From Dysidea avara (Eukaryota; Porifera; Demospongiae; Dictyoceratida; Dysideidae): DNA of 64,000 nt. Below are positions 11,767 to 21,778 of the stretch, one piece after another; the stretch's first letter is position 1, and the number at the start of each line of letters is the position of its first letter. The DNA is taken from positions 9,348,694-9,412,693 of the forward strand of contig NC_089285.1 in NCBI RefSeq assembly GCF_963678975.1. The letters are read 5' to 3'. The position numbers and the translations under genes were made by a program. The notes beneath the pieces are model-generated. The model was not told where the DNA came from. It did no database searches and saw only the letters and a program-made list of their open reading frames with translations.

Positions 11767-12051
11767 GGCTTACAATCATCGGAGTCCCGAGGATGACATA
11801 GTTAGGGAGTATGTAGCTCTATTACGTATTGAATTAGATAGGTCATTAAAAGCTTACTGCACCAAACACACACATTTTACAATTCCATATAGGTTTGATG
11901 CTTTCAAATTTTTGTCTAAGAATTATAACAAGAAAAGGTTGTATTCACACAATTTTGACCATACTACTTTCGGCAAGGGTGGGACCAATTTAGCAAAGAA
12001 GATAATAGTAATGGTTCACATTATGGACGTAAAATTGTGTTCCCCCTTAAG
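11767..12051 (+). CDS. Isolated exon of an unrecognised protein
   Basis: The open block is bounded by a good acceptor (actcatgcag|gg) and a strong donor (ttaag|gtaagg). Phase is 2 on both sides. The peptide includes HRSPEDDIVREYVALLRIEL, KAYCTKHTHFTIPYRFDAFK and FDHTTFGKGGTNLAKKI, with no stop across about 94 codons. It has no methionine start of its own. I do not recognise the family and see no partner exon in phase nearby, so it may be part of a gene with long introns or a relic. Confidence 0.4.
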
Positions 12052-12430
12052 GTAAGGTTGTCTTTACAGAGAGTCCTACCAAAAGGATTCAAATCCTTCT
12101 GCTGTTACCACAGTATGCTCTGCACCACACTGGCTGCATACTACTTCGCATGACATTTGTAGTGGATTCTGTTACTTCAACATACATTTGTCTAATGTTC
12201 ATAAGGTCTGATTTATTTTTTATAGCTCAGGAAGTAAACAGCTTCCCCTGCAAAAAGTCCTCCCTTATCCAGGCATCAGTTGATTCCACCTAAAAAGGAC
12301 CATACAATGTGTAGTTGCAGCTAACTAAAGGCTGCTATACAAACCTGGAACAGTTTTCAGTGATTTCCTGCTTGTTCGCTTCTCAGTATCTACACAGAAC
12401 CCCTATCAACAGTGTTCTTATGCTAATTCC
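12052..12430. other. Non-coding stretch
   Basis: No supported gene; follows the donor at 12052. Confidence 0.4.
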
Positions 12431-12474
12431 ATGCATACCACATCTGAAATAGCCCCGCAAGCCCCAGCTATATC

Positions 12475-12720
12475 AATATTTTCAGAAAAGGGAAGTATCT
12501 TTTATGCTTCATTAAGCATTTCGAATCAAGAACAGTTCGAAAAGCACTTCTGCAATTCACTCATACCGAAAGAAAGAAATGGCATCACGCATCCCAATTA
12601 TATCAAATATCATCTGAAAAGTGAAGCATCCAATATGCTTCGTTGTCAGCTATGTTCAACCTGTTATACAGCAGTATGAATCAAGAACTGTTCTAAAAGC
12701 ACTTCTGCAATCAAAATAGC
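12475..12720. repeat. Diverged pair of direct repeats
   Basis: The words gaatcaagaacagttcgaaa (about 12521) and gaatcaagaactgttctaaa (about 12676), each followed by agcacttctgcaatc, mark two copies of a roughly 150-bp unit. The short open frame across it is probably incidental. Confidence 0.5.
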
Positions 12721-12770
12721 CACTATGAAAAATATGGATGATTTCCATTACGAAGAGAAGCCATCACATG

Positions 12771-13196
12771 CTACCACCAAATCGACACTTTTTGCTGTCA
12801 GCAGATGAATGGGACACAAAGGAGGACAACTGGTAAGTCCATCAAAAATGCATTGTACGTACTGCACGCAACTCTCAGGCTGAAGTGGTATCAAAGAGTG
12901 AAAAAATCAAGCACATAGCCTTAACCGTTATCGAGTTATGCTTGTCTGAAGGCATCATTCAGTAGAAAATTCTGTTAAATAAACATTGTGACCTAACTTT
13001 AGAAAACCGTCCATATACGCAAATTTTTGTTTTATTGTTTCTTTGTTGTCTACAGGGACACAGGAATGGATTGGCTAAGTTTCAGCTTCATGAGTTAAGC
13101 AGTGTAGGAAATACAGCAGTAGACAGCCGGACAACAGTATGTATGTACAGAGACATCAAGAAAATAATCTACAGGCCCTTACATAAACCATCATAA
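12771..13196 (+). CDS. Two possible exons of an unrecognised gene
   Basis: A first block (12771-12832) reads PPNRHFLLSADEWDTKEDN and ends in a perfect donor (ctg|gtaagt). A second (13056-13196) starts at ttgtctacag and reads GHRNGLAKFQLHELSSVGN and then RDIKKIIYRPLHKPS-stop. Both look coding, but the first ends in phase 2 and the second reads best in phase 0, so they do not join directly. Either an exon is missing or the acceptor differs. Family not recognised. Confidence 0.3.
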
Positions 13197-13595
13197 CTTA
13201 CTGATACTATGGTGTACGGAATTGAATCTATGCTCATTGTATTTGCCATGAAATTGTAAATCTACCAAGGTATAGTTTTTGCCAAAGGTATTTGTCTGTG
13301 ACCCGGAAGGAAGACAAATTCATTGAAGAAAGATCATCAAATTCTATCATCATCGCAACATAAACTAACGTCTGTAAATCCACCTGTTTATGAAGATGAA
13401 CAAGGATTTTTGAACTCACTATGAATAGAGAACATGATGATGCCAAGGATTTATCCACTGGAGTGTCAATTCACTGACCAGCAAGGCAATAAAAATTTGC
13501 GTAAATTTTTTCTGGAGCTTGCATGTTTTTACCCATTGGTTTTAATGGGTTTTATTACAAAAGTACTATTGACGGTTTTCTAACATTAGGTCACA
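12987..13595. repeat. Inverted repeat pair, about 25 bp
   Basis: tgtgacctaactttagaaaa (12987 on) and its inverse near 13571-13595 (gacggttttctaacattagg) match over about 24 bases. They may be termini of an old element of about 600 bp. Confidence 0.45.
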
Positions 13596-13599
13596 GTTT

Positions 13600-13955
13600 T
13601 CCATAGCAACTCATTGAAAGTGTTTTGGGTTGATCCAAACGCTAGTTTTACCTAACCAATACTGCCTCATTGTCATCATGGAAAATTGAGGCTGGTTTTT
13701 GGGTGATGTTATTTTGTGGGCCACCCTTACTCCTCTGTGCTCCCTACTGTCGTACTGTATGATTTAAGTCTAGGAGACACCAAGCCTGTAGTGCTATCTG
13801 GTTCCTAACTATTCTGAAAAGTATGTGCCAAAATTAATGAGTGAAAATTTTCCACTACCTGATATCACTAAAGAAAACAAAATTTGTGAAGATGGATTAC
13901 TACAAATTATTGATCAGTGTCTCCTGTTACCCAGGAGATGGCAGACTCTGTAGGA
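13600..13955. other. Non-coding stretch
   Basis: No supported gene or repeat seen. Confidence 0.4.
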
Positions 13956-13959
13956 GTTA

Positions 13960-14372
13960 GTATCACGATCGATACTAAAGCCACTATTCACGATACTGAA
14001 TAGTTCACGATACTTACAAATAAGTCAATCATAGCTGGTGCTACATTGCATATTGCTCAGCATTCCTGCAGGAAGTCCTTATAGGTGATAGCAAACTAGC
14101 CACTATCATCCTTGTTTACAGTAACAGTTATTGTAACACATGCTTTGAGGTTGTTATGGTGTTCACACCTCTCTGCAGGGGAAACCAGATGGGTGGACTT
14201 TATCATTTACAAGGATTCTTAGCCTAGTACTGCATAACAAATGGATTTTTAATGACAGTAGTGTACAGGCATGGTATCATGATAGTTAATAACAAAATAT
14301 CGCGATATCAATACTTTCAAAATATCGCGATATATTGCTAAAACAGTATTATCGCTCAGCCCTAATGTGTGT
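13960..14372. mobile_element. MITE of the GGGCTGAGC family, copy 2
   Basis: The right end atcgctcagccct (14360-14372) is the inverse of the left end of copy 1 at 10348. The interior has the same atatcgcgatat and actattcacgatact words. The left terminus is eroded and placed only approximately, at the gttagtatcacgatcgatac start. Confidence 0.6.
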
Positions 14373-14808
14373 GCTTACAGTATCTCATCATAACCCCATA
14401 TATTTTAGATAATAAACAGTTGGATTGTTAACTGAACAAAAGGATATTATAATGAACATTGCCATTACACTTATTACATGTAATTCAAATTTACAGGACA
14501 CACTACAAACACACTTTGAGTAATATCCATAAACGACACTGGCATAACTGCATATGCACGTCTATTGGCAATTTTTTGCACTGGCAAGAAGCAACATGCG
14601 TCAGTTGTCTCAAAGAGATGCTCACAAACAATTGCAGATTTTCCAAAATGAATTTGGTGTCTGTGGGATTGCTTCCGTTTGACATAAGCAAAAATTTGCC
14701 TTGACTTATCAACTTCAGCACTAGAGAAGTAGTGAATTATAAAATACTAAATGACACCTACCTGCTTTTAGCTGTAATCTATATTTTGTAAATTACTACC
14801 TTTACCAG
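14373..14808. other. Non-coding stretch with short incidental ORFs
   Basis: Overlapping short open frames occur on both strands at 14459-14721 without recognisable motifs or splice support; I treat them as chance. Confidence 0.35.
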
Positions 14809-14879
14809 GCCAAAATGCGGTTATTACAGAAGATGTGACACTATTTGTTCCAAGCATTTCTGAGCCAATCAAATCACCA
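14809..14879 (+). CDS. Possible small exon
   Basis: Bounded by ctttaccag| and cacca|gtaaga; reads NAVITEDVTLFVPSISEPIK in the one open frame. No partner exon found. The 371 bp that follow (to about 15250) hold nothing I can support. Confidence 0.25.
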
Positions 14880-16478
14880 GTAAGATACATACATCCACAC
14901 TTTTTATAAACTAGTGAAACTTGCAAATTAGTAAACTAAGGATAAAGTTGCATGTAGATGCACTTTAACCACTGTAACTCTGTTTCTGTGAATACACGGT
15001 CATAATAGAGTGGAACTGAAGCAACACCACTAACTCCATTGCAACTAAAACTGTCAATGTTCCTCAATTGCTCCTATGCCACGGTCATCAGGTGAACAGT
15101 GCTAATGCAGTGAGATTCATTTTCATTGCAATATTGATGAGGTAAAATATCTGAATCAAAAGGAAGTTCCATGCTGAAAAGTTTCTGTGCTTGAGAAAAC
15201 TTTTTCATTAATTGTTTTTCTATTTCCTTTTTGTTAGTGTGGTATGACCCAAGAATGCCGTTGTAGCGTTTAAACGCAAAGCACCAGGTTCAATGTCCGG
15301 ACATTGACTGGTCTATTATATCACCTTCAATTCGGACTCCAGCTACCACCATGTTTTGTGATATAGTGTCTGACTGTTTCCTTACTCAGTTGGTGTCTAC
15401 TAGTACTCGCCGTGATAACATTTTAGATATTGTTTTAACAAATAACATTTTAGATATTGTTTTAGTAATGTTTTTTCAGTTGCTGTCTGTGATAATCTCC
15501 CTGGAACTGATCATGATGCCGTTAACTTTGTTATTGAAATAGAAGTGAATGCTAAGAATATTCCACCTCGCTATTTGTATGACTATAGTAAGATTGACCA
15601 AGAGCACTTTGCTACAATTTTCTCACTTGTTCCATGGGACCTTATTGATTGTGATGGTGATATTGAAGTTTCTTGGGCCATGTGGAAGGATCTTTTTCTT
15701 TCAGCAATTGATGAGTCTATCCCTAAACTAAAGTGGAATTGTCGTAAGATAAAGCACTGGTTTAGTCAAGACACAATTTCTCTTATACATAAGAAACGAA
15801 AACTTTACAAAGCTATGAAATCAAGTGGGTCTCCAAATCTCACTGCTAAGTATTGCTATATTAGTAATTTAGTGCGATCCAAAACAAGAAATGAAACCAA
15901 GATTAAAGCTATTACACTTTCTAACTGTTTTCGTACTGCAGCCAAAAAATTCTGGCAGTGGGTGACATCTATTAGACGTTATCGTATGTCATTACCCCCA
16001 ATTTTTAATGGTGATACTACTGTTACAAATGACCGTGCTAGAGCAGATGTGTTCAACAAGTACTTCTATTCTGTTTTTACTGATGAAGATTGTTCTGATT
16101 TAAGTTCTTTGAGAACCGCTAGTAAATTATCATCTATTGTCGAATCAATTACCTTTACTACTCAAGATGTCTATCAAGAATTATTACAATTAAATCTTAA
16201 TAAAGCTTGTGGTCCTGATTTATTAACTCCGCAGATATTAAAAAGAAGTGCTGATTTTATATGTTAGTCCCTATGTAATTTGTTTAATCAAAGTATGTCA
16301 ATGGGTTTACTTCCCAAAGATTGGACTACAGCAAACGTTGTACCTATTCACAAAAAAGGAGATCGTCGAGTTGCAGCAAATTACAGACCCATCAGCTTAA
16401 CATCTATTGTGGTGAAGATTATGGAGAGAATTATTTGTAGGAAACTAACAGAAGTTCTGGAAAAATCAAATCGCTTAA

Positions 16479-17197
16479 GGTTACGGAATAGTTTTAAAAT
16501 GCGTGGGCGGAACAAATTACAAAACCTGCTTTAACCCAAGCAGGGATAAATAATTTCAACAACTGTGTTGTGTTAGCAATACAACTAATTGTGCTTGTTT
16601 GTTTTTACTACAGAACAACGACTGTTCTTGGGTGTGTGGACCACAGCAGAGCGATGTTTTATAAAAACGCGCCGCCAAAAACCAGACTAACAGATTACTG
16701 AATCCTTATAATTTCACCACAAGTGCTTAAACAACTAAAATATCTAGGTCCTGTGGAAGCGATTTTTTAAGTTACTGGTTGTATAGACGTTTTATTGAAG
16801 TTTTAGTAGTTTTTCGAGTGAAACAAGCTCTTTGAAGGCTTGTATCTGAGTCACTGGGAAGAAACACGCCAAAAATGCTTCCACAGGACCTAATAAATTT
16901 AATATACAGTATCACTATGCCCTAGAAATGCCAATACAGCCTACAGCTTTTGCTGTATTTGGCGGCGGAAAAACATGGTAGTGACAGCTGGAACTGAGCG
17001 GCTTACTTGTGTTACTACAACAATTGTAGTGTTCCACCTGCCTCAAACTAAACTGTAGCTACATAAAAGCATTAAATATGAAGGGCTTCACCTTCATTTG
17101 AAACTTTTCATGCTGCTAGACTGGTTTTATGGTCTTCTCAAAAAGAATCGATAGGCATTCTAAATTTTGAATGATTGCCCGTGACTATACCGTAACC
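16479..17197. mobile_element. 719-bp MITE with TTAA target duplication, inside the LINE RT
   Basis: The copy is flanked by TTAA at 16475-16478 and 17198-17201. The termini ggttacggaatag and ctataccgtaacc are inverted copies with one mismatch. Taking out the element plus one TTAA makes the LINE frame run directly from ...SNRL into SDAQFGF, which supports an exact insertion. TTAA duplications are typical of piggyBac and Kolobok transposons; no transposase is encoded, so the family is open. Confidence 0.85.
16745..16892. mobile_element. 148-bp MITE nested in the TTAA element
   Basis: A perfect 16-bp inverted pair, taggtcctgtggaagc (16745) and gcttccacaggaccta (16877-16892), encloses about 116 bp. 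The outer bases TA suggest a TA target, as for Tc1/mariner-type MITEs. It could instead be a subterminal hairpin of the host element. Confidence 0.6.
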
Positions 17198-18582
17198 TTA
17201 AGTGATGCACAGTTTGGTTTTTGTTCCCGTCGTTCAACAGTATCATTACTCTTGTCTGCTGTACATGATTGGAGTCTATGTTTGGAACTACGTAGTAGTG
17301 TACATTGTGTCTTGCTAGATTTTGCTAAGGCCTTTGACTCCGTGGCCCACGAGCATCTTCTTAAACTACAGTTATTGGGTATTGATGGTAAGCTACTGCA
17401 GTGGATACGTTCCTTTTTAACACACAAATGACAACGTGTTGTTGTGAATGGTGCTTATTCGGATTGTTAAGTGTTAAATCAGGAGTTCCTCAAGGGTCTG
17501 TTTTAGGCCCCTTGTCTTTACTATATATTGACGATTTGCACAGTGTTGTCAAGCACTCTAAATTGAAACTCTACACAGATGATGTCACCTTGTACAAGGA
17601 AATTAAGTGTGAATCTGACTGTAAATTGTTACAAGAGGATCTTGATTGCATTTGTGATTGGGCAGACAAGTGGCAACTTCGATTGAATGCATCCAAGTGT
17701 GACGCTTTTCTTATTTCAAATAAACGTAAGAAAATATCTTATGATTATTTCATAAACCACTCTCTTCTATCCTGGAAATCCTCTGTGAAATATTTGGGAG
17801 TTTTCTTTCAATCAAATTTGTCATGGTCACACCACTGCAAGTATGTTGCAGCCAAAGCCAGCAAGTCCTTGAATTTTCTACGTCATACTTTATGGGGTGC
17901 TACAACTGAGGCCAAATCCATGGTCTATAAGTCTTTAGTGCGACCTTCACTAGAGTACGTTTGCACTGTGTGGAATTCTCACACTGTTTCTAATAAGTCC
18001 ACAGTGGAATCTGTCCAACGACGTGCTGCACGTTGGGCGTGTGGAAGTTGTTGGTCACCATTACATAAGTGTTGGAATAAATCTTCTAATGTTTGTTACA
18101 AGAGTTACACTGGCCAACACTGGCCAACACTGTCATCTCGAAGGAATTATTTGAGTGTGGCTATGCTTTATGACATCCTAAAAGGTAGGTACGATTCTTT
18201 GAAGCTATCAAATTACTGTAATTTCAATACATCCATCTTGTACCCGAGCGCATCCGCTCACCCTTGTTCTGCTATAGTCTTCTATCAATTCTTATAGACA
18301 TTCTTTCTTTGTGAACACTGTTTTCTTATGGAACACTCTATCGTGTGATGTATTTGATCTCAGCTCATCTAAGTTTTGCCAAGCTGTGTATAAACTGTCT
18401 GGTTGTAATTAATTTATATGTGTATGTGTTCTTTCTTGGTTTTTGTAGCTGTGTTTTCTCTGTATTTGTCCCCTCCGTTTTTGGTTTTGTATCTTCTAGG
18501 GAAACACCCTTGTACAGGCTCTGCCTTTTGGTGTCACCCTGTCTTTTTTGACAAATCAGATAAATAATAATAATAATAATAA

Positions 18583-19106
18583 GGAGGACCAAAGTCCATG
18601 AATATTTGTCGAAGATGGAGGTGGAGGTGCATATTAATTGTGCATTGACCATTTCCATACAGAGATTGAAATTTAGCACAAAACTGTTTGATATATAGGT
18701 GAGCAGAATAATCATGGCAACCAGGTGATGTGGCTGGAAATTCTTTTAGGCATTTATTGCATCCTAACTTAGCTGAATGTGACAGGAAACCACAAATTTT
18801 CTTTGTTGCAGGAATGTCACACGCAACACAACTCAATGCTACCTTAATGTTTATAGAACAACCATGTACTGTAACAGGAAACCCTGTCTCCCATGCTTCT
18901 TGTAATTCACAAACTAATGACGAGAGAAATGAATTCATGTGCTTCTTGGGTTCCTTAGGTCCAGGAATAATGCCAACAATGATGATGTTCTCCATTCTGT
19001 AACGCATGCGTCTGGGAAGGTTTGAATTGTTAGATAAAGGACACCAACTCTGTAAGTCGTTCTCTCAAACTGCTGGAACCAGTCCGTATTCAGTGTTAAT
19101 AAAAAC
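18583..19106 (-). pseudogene. CACTA (En/Spm) TNP2-like transposase fragment
   Basis: Read on the minus strand: LNTDWFQQFERTTYRVGVLY (19100-19040), a frameshift, then NLPRRMRYRMENIIIVGIIP, GPKEPKKHMNSFLSSLVCEL, SCVACDIPATKKICGFLSH, GCNKC and CTINMHLHLHLRQIFMDFGP. The 'NLPR.(M)R..ENIIIVGIIPGP.EP...N.FL..LV.EL' block and the DIPA..K.cGF/GC.KC block are typical of the TNP2 transposase of CACTA elements. The LINE tail at 18582 cuts it on one side and the hAT ORF end abuts it at about 19100, so only this piece remains. Confidence 0.75.
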
Positions 19107-20439
19107 AATGGGGGGATTTAAGGAAGTTATAACAATCACTTGAAAGGAATTCACTCCACAACTGGCCATCATAAATAGCCTTCCTGTCAATGTAAGGAGC
19201 ACTCAAGTACAAGGCTAATTCGTGTTCATCTTTGTTGAGCTGAGTTGTTGATTGATGGCTAGCCCTTTTCTTTTTTATCTCTTCCTCGAAACTATCCCAG
19301 AGACTTTTCTTTTCAGTTCGAGCATCTTCATCATCACTTATCACACATGCTGCACTGCTGTGAGCTTCATCTGAATTCATGATCACTCTCTTCATCAAGG
19401 TAAGTAACAGCTTCTTGACTCTGTCTAGTGCGGATGCACTAAAGGATACTTCCTTAAATTGTGGATCCATCAGTGTGCTAACAGAATAAATCTCATCATT
19501 TTCATAATTAATCCATCTTGTTTCTATTAAGTTAATCAATCCCGAAACCACTTGCTGGCAGTCTTCTGACATAGGAGCACTGCTGTCCTGGCTCTCTGGG
19601 ACTTGTGTTTTGTCATCATCCACAACATGTTTTTGCAATTCGTGTAAAATAGTGTTTAACAAAGGGATTACTTTGTTGGAGGACACGGTTTGTTCCACAC
19701 TAAGCTCTCTGGTAGCTTCCTCCAGAGGCTTTAGTATTTGCACAAGTTCCTCCAGCATGGACCATTCTGAAACCGATAAGCTTGCTTGCGGACCTCCAGT
19801 TGAGCTGCACATCACAGTGATAGCAGCCTTTTGCTCCAACAGCCTTTGGAGCATATAATACGTACTATTCCAACATGTTGGGCAATCTGTGATAATCTTC
19901 TGGGCAGATAGCTTCAACTGAGCTTGCAATTCTTTCAGCTTTTCGGTTGCTTTAATGGAACGGTGGAAAAATGCTACAATGGCTTTGGCAGACTTTATTA
20001 TGTCCAGCACAGCTGGAGACATCTTCAAGCCATCAGATATAGCTAACTGAAGGGTATGACCAAAACAGTGCTTGCTTCTCCATTCTCCAAACCGTAGAGC
20101 TAAATCCATGTTTGCAGCGTTATGAGCTATAACTGCAGACACCGTCGACTGATCAATGGCATAATTGCTGAGTATATGCCTTATACCTGAAGCTATATTC
20201 ACACCTGTGTGTCGTCCAGAAAAATGTTCAACAGCAAGACACACAGACACCAGCTCAAAATCTTGCGTTAAATAATGACAGCTTACCCCAAGGTAAGTTT
20301 CATTCACTTCCAATGTCCACATATCTGTTGTTAGTGCCACTTTGGTCTTCATCTGCCTCAAATCTTCTACTTTAGACACGACTTGTTCCTTCACTTCCTG
20401 GTATATCCTCGTTATAACTGATCTAGAGAATGTAGTCAT
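19096..20439 (-). pseudogene. hAT (ZBED-type) transposase, both ends lost
   Basis: The open reading frame is 447 codons long. The RNase H-like fold is shown by LTTDMWT (residues 36-42, catalytic D39), KHCFGHTLQLAIS (123-134) and CPTCWNSTYYMLQRLL (186-201). Two conserved residues differ from the family pattern: the second catalytic Asp of the 'V.DNAaNM' box is His (IAHNAANM, about residue 105), and the usual PTRWNS is PTCWNS. There is no BED finger upstream. The C-terminal dimerisation block (WW...TS.PSER.FS) is missing, since the ORF ends NFLKSPHCFY where CACTA sequence begins. So it is long and open but very probably inactive. The +-strand ORFs inside it are shadows. Confidence 0.8.
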
Positions 20440-20965
20440 TAATATATGCTATATATCACCTATGACTAAAATGTTTCCGCTGCAGACATAGGTTAGGTTT
20501 CAAGTTAGATTCCTGACCAGCCATTTTGTTTCCAAGTTTTCAGACAAGTACTATAAAGAACTAACAGTTTTCATGTGCTCTTTTAGTTTAAGGTGTGAAC
20601 CAATCTGTAGTTTGAATCATTTGGTGTTGTGATTTTTACTACCAGTTTTTATCATCATCCATAACAACCCACCGAAATAAGCAGCTGCTTAAAATCAGTA
20701 TCAGTACACTTTGTAATGAATAGACAAAATTTTCAGGACCATTCAAAACATTTTATAATCAAGAGAATGTGGAAACAAATGTGGCAATCATTTCTCTAGG
20801 GGCGCAAAACTAGCCTAGGTCAGGTGGTGCTTATTATTTTCACATCCATAGGGATGTGTATTATCTAAGCTGTAATGCACATGGAAAACTATTCAAGAGC
20901 TCCCATTAGTCTAGCTTCATGTTTCAGCTGTGGGTTACTATATACTGCAAGTCCACAACTCTTCA
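20440..20965. other. Non-coding stretch
   Basis: No supported gene or element. Confidence 0.4.
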
Positions 20966-21778
20966 GCATCAAGACACACGGTAGTGTGTCGTGCGGCCCA
21001 AGAAGCCGGCGCGCAACCCCGTGAGTATATTGACAGGAAGAAAGAAAACGCAATTTTCACACCTCCGTAGCTCTGTGCTGCCTTGATGAAACAAGACAAA
21101 TTTTGCTGTGTACATTCCCTCCAACTTCAGTACTCCACATTCCAAATTTGAGCGAAATCGCTTCAGGCATTCCTGAGATATGCGACTTCAAAAATTGGCT
21201 TAGTTTCTTCGTTTTTTTTTTCTTCTTATTTTTCTTCCTCTTTTCGCACACTTACAAAAACTGCTATAAGACGCGAACGCGTTATCCGATTGCCTTGAAA
21301 TTTGGCACACAGAAGGGGGGTATAAAGGCGCATCTCTGTACCAACTTTGGCTGGAATACCATAAACAGGCAAAGAGTTATGAGCGATTATGCACGAAAAA
21401 TAACACCAATATGTTGTCACGCCTACAGGGTAAACCACGTATGGGAAGAAGCTGAAAATCGGTGGGTGAATAGGTTAACTATTGAACCTCAAACCTTTTG
21501 TGGTTTGAAAGAAATCGAGCTAAAAACCAGGAAGATACAGCGAAACAATCAACAGTGTGTAACAATTACGCAATCGAGATTAGCTAATTTTTATTATTCT
21601 TATTATGCTTGCCACGCCTACCAGATAAACCACTTGGGGTAATGCTTTGAAAATTGCTGTACAGATGGAGTTATCATCTTAGAAAGGCTCTTCAATGGTG
21701 TAGAAAAATCAGACTTAAAGCCACGGAGTTATAACACGAAATCCAACTCTAATAGAGCAGTCATCCTAATAGAGCAGT
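20966..21778. repeat. 'Head' dispersed repeat, copy 1
   Basis: Starts at aagacacacggtagtgtgtc and contains a pyrimidine-rich tract (21198-21243), gccttgaaatttggcacaca, and taatagagcagtcatcc words just before the 30-bp satellite. The same order of words occurs at 55530-56025 and, diverged, at 54130-54860. Open frames in it are not conserved between copies, so they are not called genes. Confidence 0.7.

Larger units (their letters stand above)
15471..18297 (+). pseudogene. LINE reverse transcriptase ORF, disrupted
   Basis: Visible RT blocks in order: LNKACGPDLLTPQILKRSA (about 16195), PIHKKGDRRVAANYRPISLT (16340-16405), QFGFCSRRSTVSLLLSAVHD (17210-17270), LDFAKAFDSVAHEHLL with the catalytic D (17315), SGVPQGSVLGPLSLLYIDDL (17480-17540), and the YTDD active-site box LYTDDVTLYKEI (17570-17605). 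A thumb-like tail runs to VRPSLEYVCTVWNSH and QRRAARW. Damage: TAG at 16265, TGA at 17429, a frameshift near 17460, and the insertion at 16479-17197. Most RTs have FADD where this has YTDD, and usually LLYINDL where this has LLYIDDL. The ORF is not functional here. Confidence 0.85.
15240..18582 (+). mobile_element. Non-LTR retrotransposon (LINE, CR1/Jockey-like), 5' truncated and interrupted
   Basis: The element starts inside the endonuclease (CPDIDW, TSTRRDNILDIVLTN, GTDHDAV) and runs through a full reverse transcriptase to a short A/T-rich 3' tail ending in (taa)n at 18558-18582. The tail type and domain order fit the CR1/L2/Jockey group. A TTAA-flanked element at 16479-17197 splits the RT. 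A 23-bp direct duplication near 15420-15465 (aacattttagatattgtttt) shifts the frame at the endonuclease end. A tiny copy of the same 3' tail is at about 4575-4655. Confidence 0.85.

Noticed and set aside
19610-19858. + strand ORF inside the hAT region
   Set aside because: Shadow of the 447-codon transposase on the other strand.
21103-21642. + strand ORF of 179 codons with a Phe-rich run
   Set aside because: It spans the T-rich tract of the head repeat; the frame is not kept in the other copies.
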